NCBI GenBank assembly: GCA_944331955.1
Contig: CALVIY010000009.1
Location: forward strand, 1-39,202
Direction: 5' to 3'
Source of the DNA: an uncultured Bacilli bacterium
GTDB taxonomy: Bacteria; Bacillota_I; Bacilli_A; RF39; UBA660
DNA length: 39,202 nucleotides
This document shows positions 26,444 to 34,967 of this stretch, piece after piece. A program made the translations under genes and the position numbers. Each line of letters begins with the position of its first letter. The stretch's first letter is position 1. The notes under the pieces are model-generated. The model was not told where the DNA came from. It did not search any database and worked only from the letters and a program-made list of their open reading frames with translations.

Positions 26444-26476
26444 CTAAAAAGAACAGAATATAGTTATCCTGCTCTT
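26444..26476 (-). terminator. Attenuator-like terminator in the leader of the two-VR gene
   Basis: A 12-bp stem (AAGAGCAGGATA / TATTCTGTTCTT, two G.U pairs, loop ACTA) is followed by TTTTTA on the minus strand. It lies 40 bases before the start codon. It could terminate read-through from the upstream surface gene or act as an attenuator. Confidence 0.7.
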
Positions 26477-26517
26477 ATGTCATAATGAAAGAAAGTAACT
26501 AAATTACTACTAAACTG

Positions 26518-26524
26518 CCCCCCC
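26518..26524. repeat. C7/G7 homopolymer upstream of the two-VR gene
   Basis: Seven consecutive Cs on the plus strand (GGGGGGG in the transcript sense) in an otherwise AT-rich leader. Such tracts are known sites of slipped-strand length change. Confidence 0.6.
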
Positions 26525-26534
26525 AAGTAACATG

Positions 26535-26547
26535 TTGTAAACAAAGT
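26535..26547. promoter_or_regulatory. 13-mer TTGTAAACAAAGT shared by both surface genes (copy 1)
   Basis: An identical 13-mer is at 28262-28274 upstream of the neighbouring paralog. Its core TTGT-AA-ACAA is an inverted repeat, so it could be an operator or sigma-factor element. Confidence 0.4.
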
Positions 26548-26601
26548 CTCTTCATATTTCTTACCTTCTTTCTTACTATTGTTAACTTAATATTATCACA
26601 A

Positions 26602-28176
26602 TCAATCATCATTTACAATTACTTTTATTCTATATACTGTAAATAATGCTGTTCCTAATACTAATATTAAAATTAATCCTATTCCTATATAAGTCATACT
26701 ATTAGTTACTGGATTCTTTATTACTGTTACATCTATTTCATATGAAGTTAGTCCATCACTACTTACTCCTGTTATCTTTGTTATGCCTTCTTTTAATCCT
26801 AAAATCTTACCATTTTCTATTCTTGCAATACTATCATCTTCACTTGTCCATGTTACATTACTTAAATCTATTTCTTCTTCAAAAGCATCATTTATATTTA
26901 TACTCTCTTCACTTTCAATAGTAGCAGCACCTTTATAATTATTTTCAACTGCATCTACTAATATATATGGGTTATTGGCTGTTCCATCACCTTTTAATGT
27001 CTTATTTTCTGTTGTTACATTTATTACTGGTCTTATATTAGAATTAGTATTAGCAGCCTGATTATATAGAGTCCACGAAGATTGCCATAAATCTGCATAG
27101 TTATTATAAAATGTACTAGGTGTCATAGTCCAATAACCATTTGATGAACCCTTATCAGTACCACCATTTAAGTAACCATCTGATACTTTTCCTGATGTTG
27201 CAATAGGTCCCCAACTTGACATTATTACTTCTCCTGATAATACTAATTCATCTGCAGTTATTAGACCTGCTTTTAATCTATAACTTCCTCCATAACTTTC
27301 TGTTGTTGTAGGACATTTTAATGTTGGATCATTATCTTTTATATATTTATTAGCAGCTTGACCAAACCTATCATAACTTGCAAAAAAATTATAATTTCTT
27401 TCATCAAACCCATAGTCTACATCTTTTTTATATCCACTAGTATCATTACAAAATCTACCATTAATTACTAAATCATCATAACTTGTATTTCCTAATGCAT
27501 TGTTATACCATGCATCTACTTCCTCTTTAATTAAAGAACCCATTCCATTATCATAAGTGTAACCTGTGTATTTTGGTTCGTCACTAAGATCATTAAAATC
27601 TGCTTTACCAATAGAATATGATCTTAATTTTTCAATATCTTCTCCTTCTTCTGGACTAGTACCATTATAAATAAGTCTTAAACTTCCATCTCCATTTACT
27701 CTTACTATTCTCCAGTACATCTTATCGCCTTTAGATGCTAATTTTACTTTTCTATAGGAACCAGTTCTGCTATCTCTATTTTTTATTTGATAATAATTAT
27801 CTTCATCAGTATTTACATAATAATCTTCAGTATATTCACCAAACTGAATAATATTATTATTTATATTACCTCGATAATAATAACTGATTCCATCATCATC
27901 TTCCCTAGAATATAAACCTGTAGTTATATAGTTTGGATCACTAACTTCCATTCCTATACTAAGTTCATGATAAAAACCGTTACTAGTATAGTTAAACATA
28001 TGAGGTATTTCTTCTTTTAGTTCATTGTCATTTAATATTTTATTAAGTACATAATTATTATTACCGTTTTCATATAATATGTTACTAGTACTTATTACTG
28101 TTTTATTATCATGATAAAAACTTACTCCTAATACTAATATCATTACTGATAGTAGATATTTCTTAATCTTAGTCAT
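26602..28176 (-). CDS. Surface protein with DUF6273/FGE-like domain and BIG2-like domain, 524 aa
   Basis: The protein begins TKIKKYLLSVMILVLGVSFY, a signal peptide. A large domain, related to the domains of the neighbouring DGR target, shows MYWRIVRVNGDGSLRLIYNG, YWTMTPSTFYNN, NIRPVINVT and GDGTANNPYIL. A bacterial Ig-like (BIG2-type) segment follows (VTWTSEDDSIARIENGKILG; GITKITGVSSDG). A C-terminal membrane helix (SMTYIGIGLILILVLGTALF) and a short basic tail anchor it. The start is set at 28176 from AGAGGTG upstream. The segment matching the DGR variable region lacks the GC-rich scaffold, so it is probably not targeted by this DGR. It may share expression with the gene downstream. Confidence 0.8.
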   Translation of the reverse strand: MTKIKKYLLSVMILVLGVSFYHDNKTVISTSNILYENGNNNYVLNKILNDNELKEEIPHMFNYTSNGFYHELSIGMEVSDPNYITTGLYSREDDDGISYYYRGNINNNIIQFGEYTEDYYVNTDEDNYYQIKNRDSRTGSYRKVKLASKGDKMYWRIVRVNGDGSLRLIYNGTSPEEGEDIEKLRSYSIGKADFNDLSDEPKYTGYTYDNGMGSLIKEEVDAWYNNALGNTSYDDLVINGRFCNDTSGYKKDVDYGFDERNYNFFASYDRFGQAANKYIKDNDPTLKCPTTTESYGGSYRLKAGLITADELVLSGEVIMSSWGPIATSGKVSDGYLNGGTDKGSSNGYWTMTPSTFYNNYADLWQSSWTLYNQAANTNSNIRPVINVTTENKTLKGDGTANNPYILVDAVENNYKGAATIESEESININDAFEEEIDLSNVTWTSEDDSIARIENGKILGLKEGITKITGVSSDGLTSYEIDVTVIKNPVTNSMTYIGIGLILILVLGTALFTVYRIKVIVNDD

Positions 28177-28261
28177 ATATTTTATTTCACCTCTTACCTT
28201 ATCTTTATAGTTTAAGTTTAACACATATTCTCGTATTTTAAAAGAGGATAAAATCTTTTCA

Positions 28262-28274
28262 TTGTAAACAAAGT
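28262..28274. promoter_or_regulatory. 13-mer TTGTAAACAAAGT shared by both surface genes (copy 2)
   Basis: Identical to 26535-26547. It lies about 86 bases before the start codon of the 524-aa surface protein. Confidence 0.4.
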
Positions 28275-28296
28275 AAGCAGTCTAACAAAGGCTTTA

Positions 28297-28325
28297 GAAA
28301 AAAAGAATAGATTTAACTCTATTCT
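28297..28325 (-). terminator. Terminator of the mur/divIB gene cluster
   Basis: AGAATAGA / TCTATTCT (8 bp, 6-nt loop) overlaps the divIB stop and is followed by TTTTTTT on the minus strand. Confidence 0.85.
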
Positions 28326-29007
28326 ACTGCATTATCTGAAAATGATTACCTGAATCTAAATAAAGATATCCTTTTCTTCCATCTAATTGAGGTAGAACTT
28401 CATTATAATAATTTAATCTTTCAAACTTTGTAATTGTTATATATACACTATTACCATCATCCATATATAATAAAAATCTATCTTCATCAAAGTCATTAGG
28501 ATCATACTTTATTTCACTTATTTTCTCTCTAATACTTAAATCAACTCTTTTATAATATTTTATAAATCTATTTAATATTTTATCAGGTATTTCATTAATT
28601 AATCTTGGTATAGTATAAGGAATCTCTTTATCTAAAGTTACTTCTTCTTTATTTTCTAAAACATATTTACCATTATCTTCTCTTTTATAAAGTATTTGAT
28701 ATTCTTCTACACTAATTTCTATTATATGATAAAAGCTTCTATTTATATTTACGCTCTTAATAAGAGGATTTTCTTTTATATTATCTTTCATTGTTACATT
28801 TAATGTCTTATAGAAACTAGGGTAATCTGTAAGTCCTGCTAGTTCAATTATATCATCATCACTAAGTACATCATTACCACTTATTATAATATTTTTAACT
28901 TTAGTATCAAGAATAAATAAACATACAAAAACTATTACAGCGATTACTATAATAAATATTAAAAATGGTAATAGTCTTAATTTTTTCTTCTTGATCACTT
29001 TAGCCAT
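28324..29007 (-). CDS. divIB: Cell division protein DivIB/FtsQ
   Basis: DivIB/FtsQ is a bitopic divisome protein. A basic cytoplasmic head (AKVIKKKKLRLLP) is followed by one membrane helix (FLIFIIVIAVIVFVCLFIL). Then comes the POTRA domain: VKNIIISGNDVLSDDDIIEL, ENPLIKSVNINRSFYHIIEI and SVEEYQILYK. The beta domain continues to the C-terminus (EVLPQLDGRKGYLYLDSG). The length of 227 aa is normal. It lies four bases after murB, in the murG-murB-divIB order common in Gram-positive bacteria. Confidence 0.9.
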   Translation of the reverse strand: MAKVIKKKKLRLLPFLIFIIVIAVIVFVCLFILDTKVKNIIISGNDVLSDDDIIELAGLTDYPSFYKTLNVTMKDNIKENPLIKSVNINRSFYHIIEISVEEYQILYKREDNGKYVLENKEEVTLDKEIPYTIPRLINEIPDKILNRFIKYYKRVDLSIREKISEIKYDPNDFDEDRFLLYMDDGNSVYITITKFERLNYYNEVLPQLDGRKGYLYLDSGNHFQIMQ

Positions 29008-29011
29008 AACT

Positions 29012-29929
29012 TTACTCCCAATTTACAAATTCTTGTTCTACTCTTAAATCTATTCCATAATGTTCTTTAACTGCATCTTTTACAAACAGTATTAAATCAT
29101 GAATATCTTTAGCACTTGCATTATTTTTATTTATTATAAAATTAGCATGAACATTACTAACTTCCGCTCCACCTTTAGTAAGTCCTTTAAGTCCTATATC
29201 TTCAATTAATTTACCAGCAGGATCATATCCTTCAGGATTTCTAAAAACACTACCGGCACTAGGATAATTTAAAGGTTGAGACTTAAGACGTCTTTCTTTT
29301 CTATCTTTTACAACTGCTTCTAAAGCACTTTTTTCTCCTTTTTGTAAACTTAAAGAAGCTTCTAGACATATATAGTTAGGATTTTTTTGCAAAAAACTAC
29401 TACGATAATGGAAATCCATCTCTTCATTAGTTAAAGTTATAATTTTTAAATCAGGAGTTAGGACTTTAACTCCTCTAGTAATATAGCCCATATCACTTTT
29501 GTAAGCGCCAGCATTCATATATACTGCCCCACCAATTGTTCCCGGTATACCACTAGCGAATTCAAGTCCAGCAAGGCTTCTTTTTATAGATTCTCTTGCT
29601 ACTTTCATTAAGCTTGCTCCTGCACCACATACTACTCTAGTACCAAAAAATTCTATTTTATTAAATTCATCTAACTTAATTAAAACTCCTTCATAATTTT
29701 TATCACTGAATAGTAAATTACTTCCATTACCAAGTATTTTATATTTAATATTATATTTTTTTATAAGCTTACAAAGTAATACTAACTTTTCAGTATTCTT
29801 TGGATATATAACTGCTTTTACTAATCCTCCTACTTTATAAGTAGTAAGTTTACTAGCAAAAACATCTTTTTGAATCTTACCTATATCGTTAGATTCTACT
29901 TCTTTTAAAAAATCATTCATCTTCTTCAT
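29012..29929 (-). CDS. murB: UDP-N-acetylenolpyruvoylglucosamine reductase MurB
   Basis: MurB reduces UDP-GlcNAc-enolpyruvate to UDP-MurNAc with FAD and NADPH. Visible motifs are TYKVGGLVKAVIYPKN and ILGNGSNLLFSDKN (FAD binding), then GLEFASGIPGTIGGAVYMNAGAY split by normal spacing, and FHYRSSF. PSAGSVFRNPEG carries the catalytic serine and ISDIGLKG-like IEDIGLKGLTKGGAEVS follows. The length of 305 aa fits type II MurB. The start lies inside the end of murG (17-base overlap); an ATG three codons later is an alternative start. Confidence 0.96.
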   Translation of the reverse strand: MKKMNDFLKEVESNDIGKIQKDVFASKLTTYKVGGLVKAVIYPKNTEKLVLLCKLIKKYNIKYKILGNGSNLLFSDKNYEGVLIKLDEFNKIEFFGTRVVCGAGASLMKVARESIKRSLAGLEFASGIPGTIGGAVYMNAGAYKSDMGYITRGVKVLTPDLKIITLTNEEMDFHYRSSFLQKNPNYICLEASLSLQKGEKSALEAVVKDRKERRLKSQPLNYPSAGSVFRNPEGYDPAGKLIEDIGLKGLTKGGAEVSNVHANFIINKNNASAKDIHDLILFVKDAVKEHYGIDLRVEQEFVNWE

Positions 29930-31004
29930 CCCTAACTAATTTTATAATTTCGTTATATATTTTAGTAGCACTGTCTAATACTCCCCTTTTTAACATCGCT
30001 TTTTTCATACTATTTAACTTTTCTTTATCATTAATAGTTTTATCTAATAGATTAATTAATGTTTCTTTATCAAAGTCTTTCTCTTCTAATATTATACATG
30101 CCCCATCATCTTCTAAGCTCTTAGCATTAACATACTGATGATTATTAGTAACATATGGACTAGGTACCATAATAGCAGGTAATCCTATACTTGTTATTTC
30201 TGCTATAGTAGAGGCTCCACTTCTAGTTACAATTAAATCTGTATCTTTCATTAATCCTATTAAGTTATTATAAAATGGTATTAATTTTACATTACTACTT
30301 AGTTTTAGATCTTTATAATAATCATAATAGTTTTTACCAGTTATAAGTAAGACTTGATAATTTTTATTTTTAAATAGAGGTAATACTTCTTTTAATTTCT
30401 CAGTCATTGTTAAAGATCCAAGTGAACCCATAACTATTATAACAAGAGGTTTATCTTTTTTAAAGCCTAAGGTTGTTTTACTAATCTTTTCTATATCTTT
30501 TATTTGTTCGCTACGAGGATTGCCTGTATAAACTGTTTTTTCTTTAGGAAAATCATTTATACTTTCTTTAAATGATACTAATATTTTATCTACATATCTT
30601 GATAGGAATTTATTAGATACTCCAGGAATAGAATTTTGTTCATGAATAATAGTTTTTATTTTAAGTTTTGATGATGCATAAATAACAGGAGCGGATATAT
30701 AACCTCCAAAACCTATAACAACATCTGGTTTAAACTTAATTAACTCGCTCTTAGCTTTCTTTACGGCTTTAAAATATGTTTTCATAACATCTATATTTTT
30801 AAAGATGTTCTTTCTATTTAAACCTCTCATTTCTATTCCTACATAAGGTATTCCTTCCTTAGGAATAATATCTTTTTCCATTCTATCAGTTGTCCCAATA
30901 TATAAAATCTCTACATCTTTATCTTTTTCTTTAAGTTTAGAAATAAGGGCCAATGCTGGAAATATATGTCCCCCTGTACCTCCTGCTGTTATAACTACTC
31001 TCAT
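29913..31004 (-). CDS. murG: UDP-GlcNAc:undecaprenyl-pyrophosphoryl-MurNAc-pentapeptide transferase MurG
   Basis: MurG makes lipid II from lipid I on the inner face of the membrane. The N-terminal Rossmann domain has RVVITAGGTGGHIFPALAL (GGTGGH loop), VGIEMRGLNRKN and PDVVIGFGGYISAPVI, then IIHEQNSIPGVSNK. The C-terminal domain has VIIVMGSLGSL and the donor site VTRSGASTIAEITSIGLPAI with VPSPYVTNNHQ. I take the ATG at 31004 as start because AGGAAGG lies eight bases before it; the ATG at 31013 is too close to that site. It precedes murB and follows the phosphohexomutase gene. Confidence 0.96.
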   Translation of the reverse strand: MRVVITAGGTGGHIFPALALISKLKEKDKDVEILYIGTTDRMEKDIIPKEGIPYVGIEMRGLNRKNIFKNIDVMKTYFKAVKKAKSELIKFKPDVVIGFGGYISAPVIYASSKLKIKTIIHEQNSIPGVSNKFLSRYVDKILVSFKESINDFPKEKTVYTGNPRSEQIKDIEKISKTTLGFKKDKPLVIIVMGSLGSLTMTEKLKEVLPLFKNKNYQVLLITGKNYYDYYKDLKLSSNVKLIPFYNNLIGLMKDTDLIVTRSGASTIAEITSIGLPAIMVPSPYVTNNHQYVNAKSLEDDGACIILEEKDFDKETLINLLDKTINDKEKLNSMKKAMLKRGVLDSATKIYNEIIKLVRDEEDE

Positions 31005-31041
31005 TTTAGTCATCCTTCCTATTATAAGATATGTAATTTGT

Positions 31042-32415
31042 CTAGTTATTGTACTTAAAGATTAAACTTTCAAACTCTTCTTTTATTTCTTTAAGACGTT
31101 CTTCACTAGAAGCTTCAAACCTTGCTGTTAAATTAGGTCCTGTATTAGATGCTCTAACACTAGCCCAAGAATCATCAAATGTTACTCTGACTCCATCTAT
31201 ATTGTTATAAGTATAACCTTTTTCTTTACAATAATCTTCTATTTTTAGAACTACTGAGAATTTAATCTCATCAGTAGTTTTATATTTAGTCTCAGGTGTA
31301 GAATAATATCTATTAATACCTGAAAGTAACTCTTCTACGCTTTTATTAGTATTAGAAAGTATTTCAAGTAATCTAAGTCCTGCATAAATACCACTATCAA
31401 AGCCTAAGAATTTATCTCTAAAATAAACATGTCCTGATAATTCTCCCCCAAAAGCAAGATCTAACTCTTTAACTTTCGCTTTTGTATATGAGTTTCCTGT
31501 TCTATAACAATAAGGTGTTCCACCAAGTTTAACTATTTCATCTTCTAAGCTTTTACTACATTTAACATCATAAAGAAATGTCTTATTACTTACTTTATTA
31601 ATAATATCTCTAATAATTATAATCATATAGTAATCTATTGGTATAAACTTTCCACTAGAAGAAATAACTCCTACTCTATCTCCATCTCCATCAAAAGCAA
31701 GTCCAACATCAGAATTTGTTTTCTTTACCATTTCTTTTAATTCTGTTAAATTACTTTCAATAGATGGATCTGGATGATGATTAGGAAATGTTCCATCACT
31801 TTTACCATTAATAATAGTATAATCTACACCTACTCTTTTAAAAACATCATCTAAAAGAATAGATGTTGTTCCATTACCAGGATCAAGTACTACTTTAACT
31901 TTTCTTTTTCCAAAAGATAAATTATCTGTTAAAGCTATTAGATACTCATTTTTTACATCTTTTTTAGTAATAGAACCTGTTCCATAATGGAAATTACCTT
32001 TTTTAATGTAATTATAAAAGTCTTCTATCTCTTTACCTTTAGCATTCTGATAATCAGAGAAAGCGAATTTAAAGCCATTCTCATCTTTAGGATTATGACT
32101 AGCAGTTATCATAATACCAGAATCTATTTTTAAGTTGAGGCATGCAAAATAATACATTGGAGTTGTACATAGTCCAAGATCATAAACATGAACACCTGTA
32201 TCAAGTAATCCTTGAAGTAATGCTTGATGTAAATCAGGTGATGATATTCTATTATCATGCCCTACAACGCAATTTTCTTTTCCTAGTTCATATAATTTAC
32301 TACCAAAGCCTACTCCTATTGTATAGGCTGTGCTAACATCTATATCTGTTGGTACTACACCTCTAATATCATAACCTCTAAATATATATTTATTAATATT
32401 TTCTTTAATCTTCAT
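31042..32415 (-). CDS. Phosphomannomutase/phosphoglucomutase
   Basis: A member of the alpha-D-phosphohexomutase superfamily, which interconverts sugar 1- and 6-phosphates for envelope sugar synthesis. The 457-aa protein has the N-terminal FRGYDIRGVVPTDID, the phosphoserine loop MITASHNPKDENGFKF, the metal loop AFDGDGDRVGV, the sugar-binding GELSGHVYF and a C-terminal phosphate site (RASNTGPNLTARFEAS). The motifs fit the PMM/PGM (AlgC-like) subgroup better than GlmM, but the preferred substrate is not decided by sequence. AAAGGAATAATT precedes the ATG. Location next to murG supports a cell-wall or glycan role. Confidence 0.92.
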   Translation of the reverse strand: MKIKENINKYIFRGYDIRGVVPTDIDVSTAYTIGVGFGSKLYELGKENCVVGHDNRISSPDLHQALLQGLLDTGVHVYDLGLCTTPMYYFACLNLKIDSGIMITASHNPKDENGFKFAFSDYQNAKGKEIEDFYNYIKKGNFHYGTGSITKKDVKNEYLIALTDNLSFGKRKVKVVLDPGNGTTSILLDDVFKRVGVDYTIINGKSDGTFPNHHPDPSIESNLTELKEMVKKTNSDVGLAFDGDGDRVGVISSSGKFIPIDYYMIIIIRDIINKVSNKTFLYDVKCSKSLEDEIVKLGGTPYCYRTGNSYTKAKVKELDLAFGGELSGHVYFRDKFLGFDSGIYAGLRLLEILSNTNKSVEELLSGINRYYSTPETKYKTTDEIKFSVVLKIEDYCKEKGYTYNNIDGVRVTFDDSWASVRASNTGPNLTARFEASSEERLKEIKEEFESLIFKYNN

Positions 32416-32444
32416 AATTATTCCTTTCTTTTTTTATTATAACA

Positions 32445-33173
32445 TTATTTTTGTTTCTTTTTTATCCCTTTAGTACTATATCTTTTCAATTTACTAAGAG
32501 GATTATTATAATCACTTAAGTTAATCCAAGGGAAAGCATTTAACATATGTCTAACAAAGAAGTTAGTCTTAATATCACGTTTCTTAGTTAATTCTTCTCT
32601 AATTAGTTTTGTAATTTCTGCTGTAACATCACGGCTTTTAAATTTAATAGTTGATACTTTTACTTGATAAAGGGTTCTAATAGTAATAACAACATCTATT
32701 ATAAATATGGTGAAGAAAATAAGTGAAATTATTCTTAAAATGGTAATAGATAATTTACTAAGTAAGAAAACAACAAAGGGATTAATGACATATGTAAAGG
32801 CAATACCACCTAAGCCAAACAAAAAGGCATTAAATAAGCAGACTCTTCCTTCTATATTAAATCTATGATTACTATAATCCCACCATCTAGCTTTAAAGAT
32901 TTTTTCTAAGATATAACTAGTAATATATTCAACTGTTGTACAAACAAAGGCACTCATAACAAAGACTGTAAGTAAGTCAGATTTATATCTTATTATGAAT
33001 GAACCCATTAACAAACATGATATACCGTATATGGGTAAATATGGTCCTAAAAAGAATCCTCTATTAAATACTAATTTTTTCTCTCTTATTGAACAATTAG
33101 TAATTTCAATGATATAACCAATAACTGAATAGATAAAAAATAAAAGAAATACATAACAAAAACTATCTAACAC
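32445..33173 (-). CDS. CmpB-type putative ABC transporter membrane protein (PF06541-like)
   Basis: About five membrane spans are visible (YVFLLFFIYSVIGYIIEI, YLPIYGISCLLMGSFII, LTVFVMSAFVCTTVEYITSY, FGLGGIAFTYVINPFVVFLL, IISLIFFTIFIIDVVITI). The diagnostic stretch is FKARWWDYSNHRFNIEGRVC, matching the WWDYS...N..GR(I/V)C pattern of the CmpB/DUF1113 family. The C-terminal 70 residues are cytoplasmic and basic. It starts with GTG at 33173 behind AGGTGATC. No ABC ATPase gene is adjacent, so the transporter label is only family nomenclature. Confidence 0.8.
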   Translation of the reverse strand: MLDSFCYVFLLFFIYSVIGYIIEITNCSIREKKLVFNRGFFLGPYLPIYGISCLLMGSFIIRYKSDLLTVFVMSAFVCTTVEYITSYILEKIFKARWWDYSNHRFNIEGRVCLFNAFLFGLGGIAFTYVINPFVVFLLSKLSITILRIISLIFFTIFIIDVVITIRTLYQVKVSTIKFKSRDVTAEITKLIREELTKKRDIKTNFFVRHMLNAFPWINLSDYNNPLSKLKRYSTKGIKKKQK

Positions 33174-33183
33174 AACCGATCAC

Positions 33184-33933
33184 CTACCCTAATAACATAC
33201 TAACAAGGGCAATTATAACTCCAGAAATTAAACCTATAATAGTAATTTTCTTATTTTTAGTTTTCTTTACTTTAGGATATAGTTCAAAGATAATTATATA
33301 TAGAAGCATTCCAATAGTAAGCGCTAGTAATGATCCTATTACTACATCACTTACTGTACTGATATTTAAAAGATAAAGAAGTAATCCTCCTAGAAAACTT
33401 GAAATAAATAGAGAAATTATACAAAATATATATTTACCTATTTTTTCTTCACTATTTAAAGTAGTTGTTATAATTATTCCTAAAGGAATATTATGTAGTC
33501 CAACTCCTAAAGCCATCATTATTCCTAAATTAATATCGTTTGTACTAGTTAAATAAATTGCCATACCTTCAACAAAATTATGAATAATTAAAGCGATAGT
33601 AGCAAGTAAACCTATATGCACAATATTTTTCTTTTCTTCTTTTTTAGTCATTTTATTATCTTCATGTTCTGGGACAAAATCATCTATTATTTTAAAGATT
33701 AAGAGTCCAAGACATGTAAATAAAATAAAGAGATAGATATGTTTAATTCCTAAATGTTCAATAGTATGTCCTAATAAGTCTACTAATATTAGCATTGTTA
33801 AAATTGAAAGGGCGAATGCGAATATAAAATCTAAAACTTTTTGTTGTTTTTTTAGGAAGAATGCTATTATAACTCCTATAATTATAAAGAATCCTAATAG
33901 GAACGTTATAAATAAAGCAAGATTATTATGCAT
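33184..33933 (-). CDS. ZIP family metal transporter (ZupT-like)
   Basis: The protein imports divalent metals such as zinc, to judge from family knowledge. About eight membrane helices are present in 249 aa. The two metal-site helices are explicit: HNFVEGMAIYLTSTND and GLHNIPLGIIITTTL (HNxxEG and HNxPxG). A His/Asp/Glu-containing cytoplasmic loop (PEHEDNKMTKKEEKKN) lies between helices 3 and 4, as usual. It is seven bases from the YhcG-like gene, whose tandem stop region contains its GGAGTGAT ribosome binding site. Confidence 0.92.
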   Translation of the reverse strand: MHNNLALFITFLLGFFIIIGVIIAFFLKKQQKVLDFIFAFALSILTMLILVDLLGHTIEHLGIKHIYLFILFTCLGLLIFKIIDDFVPEHEDNKMTKKEEKKNIVHIGLLATIALIIHNFVEGMAIYLTSTNDINLGIMMALGVGLHNIPLGIIITTTLNSEEKIGKYIFCIISLFISSFLGGLLLYLLNISTVSDVVIGSLLALTIGMLLYIIIFELYPKVKKTKNKKITIIGLISGVIIALVSMLLG

Positions 33934-33939
33934 AAGTTA

Positions 33940-34953
33940 TCACTCCTCATCTAAATCCATAAAAATATTTAATTCATCTTCTGTTGGAAAATCTTTTAAT
34001 AAATTATTAGGGAGTTCATTAAATATTTTATATTCACTAACTCCTAGTGATTTATTAATATATTTTAAAGTATAATCTACTATTTGGTTATTTTTACTAG
34101 AGCACAAAATTATACCAATAGAAGGATTATCATTATCATCTTTAACTTGTTCGTCTAACGCAGTTAAATAAAAACCCATTTTACTACCAAATTCAGGTTT
34201 AAACTTACCTACTTTAAGTTCTACTGCCACATAACATTTAAGTTTAATATGGTAAAATAGTAAATCTATATAGAAATCTTCATCACCAACTGTTATTTTA
34301 TATTGATTAGATACAAAGGAAAAACCACTACCTAATTCCAATAAAACATTTTTTAAGCGTTCTAACATTTTATTTTCTAATTCTCTTTCCTTATAATCTT
34401 CAGTTAATTCTATTAAATCAAAAACATAAGGTTCTTTCATAATGTTATTAGCAAGATCACTATTTTCTTTTAAAGTAACCTTGAAATTATTGTGTTTTTT
34501 ATTTTCTACCTGTCTTTTATATAAATCAGTATCTATCTGATATACTAAAACATTCTTTGACCAACCTTCTTCTAAGCATTTTTCCATATACCATTTACGA
34601 ATATTTTTATCTTTTACTTTTTGCATTAAAGTAATATTGTGCTTCCAAGGTAATTTTGCACAGTTTAAGCAGTGCAAAAATTCTTCATCATCTTTATATT
34701 CTTCGTAAAAAGCTTTCATATAATTTAAATTACGAGTGGAAAAACCTTTTAAAGTTGGAAAAGTATTTTTAAATTCAAAAGAGACATTTTCTACAAATTT
34801 ATTTCCCCAAGAAAAGTTCTCACTGATTATTTTTCCTATTCTATAATAAAGATTAACTAAATTAGTATTAGCATTTACCATAATTTCTAACTGAGTATCT
34901 TTAACATCTTTTTTAATACCATCACATATACTTTTAAATGATTTATCTAGCAT
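33940..34953 (-). CDS. PDDEXK nuclease domain protein, YhcG/DUF1016 family
   Basis: The N-terminal DUF1016 helical domain is clear (LVNLYYRIGKIISENFSWG, FPTLKGFSTRNLNYMKAFYE, LPWKHNITLMQKV). The C-terminal nuclease domain has FYIDLLFYHIKLKCYVAVEL with KVGKFKPEFGSKM after it, supplying the D...ExK residues, and SIGIILCSSKNN. At 337 aa it appears intact. Family members are scattered and often seen near mobile or defence genes. Here it lies between uppP and the ZIP transporter with operon-like spacing and a GGAGGTAG site, so it may be a recent insertion into an envelope gene cluster. Confidence 0.88.
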   Translation of the reverse strand: MLDKSFKSICDGIKKDVKDTQLEIMVNANTNLVNLYYRIGKIISENFSWGNKFVENVSFEFKNTFPTLKGFSTRNLNYMKAFYEEYKDDEEFLHCLNCAKLPWKHNITLMQKVKDKNIRKWYMEKCLEEGWSKNVLVYQIDTDLYKRQVENKKHNNFKVTLKENSDLANNIMKEPYVFDLIELTEDYKERELENKMLERLKNVLLELGSGFSFVSNQYKITVGDEDFYIDLLFYHIKLKCYVAVELKVGKFKPEFGSKMGFYLTALDEQVKDDNDNPSIGIILCSSKNNQIVDYTLKYINKSLGVSEYKIFNELPNNLLKDFPTEDELNIFMDLDEE

Positions 34954-34967
34954 AGCTTTCTACCTCC

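Noticed and set aside
27000-27140. A third variable region in the 524-aa surface protein
   Set aside because: The homologous segment lacks the conserved GC-rich scaffold of VR1/VR2 and of the TR, so there is no evidence it is a target of this DGR.
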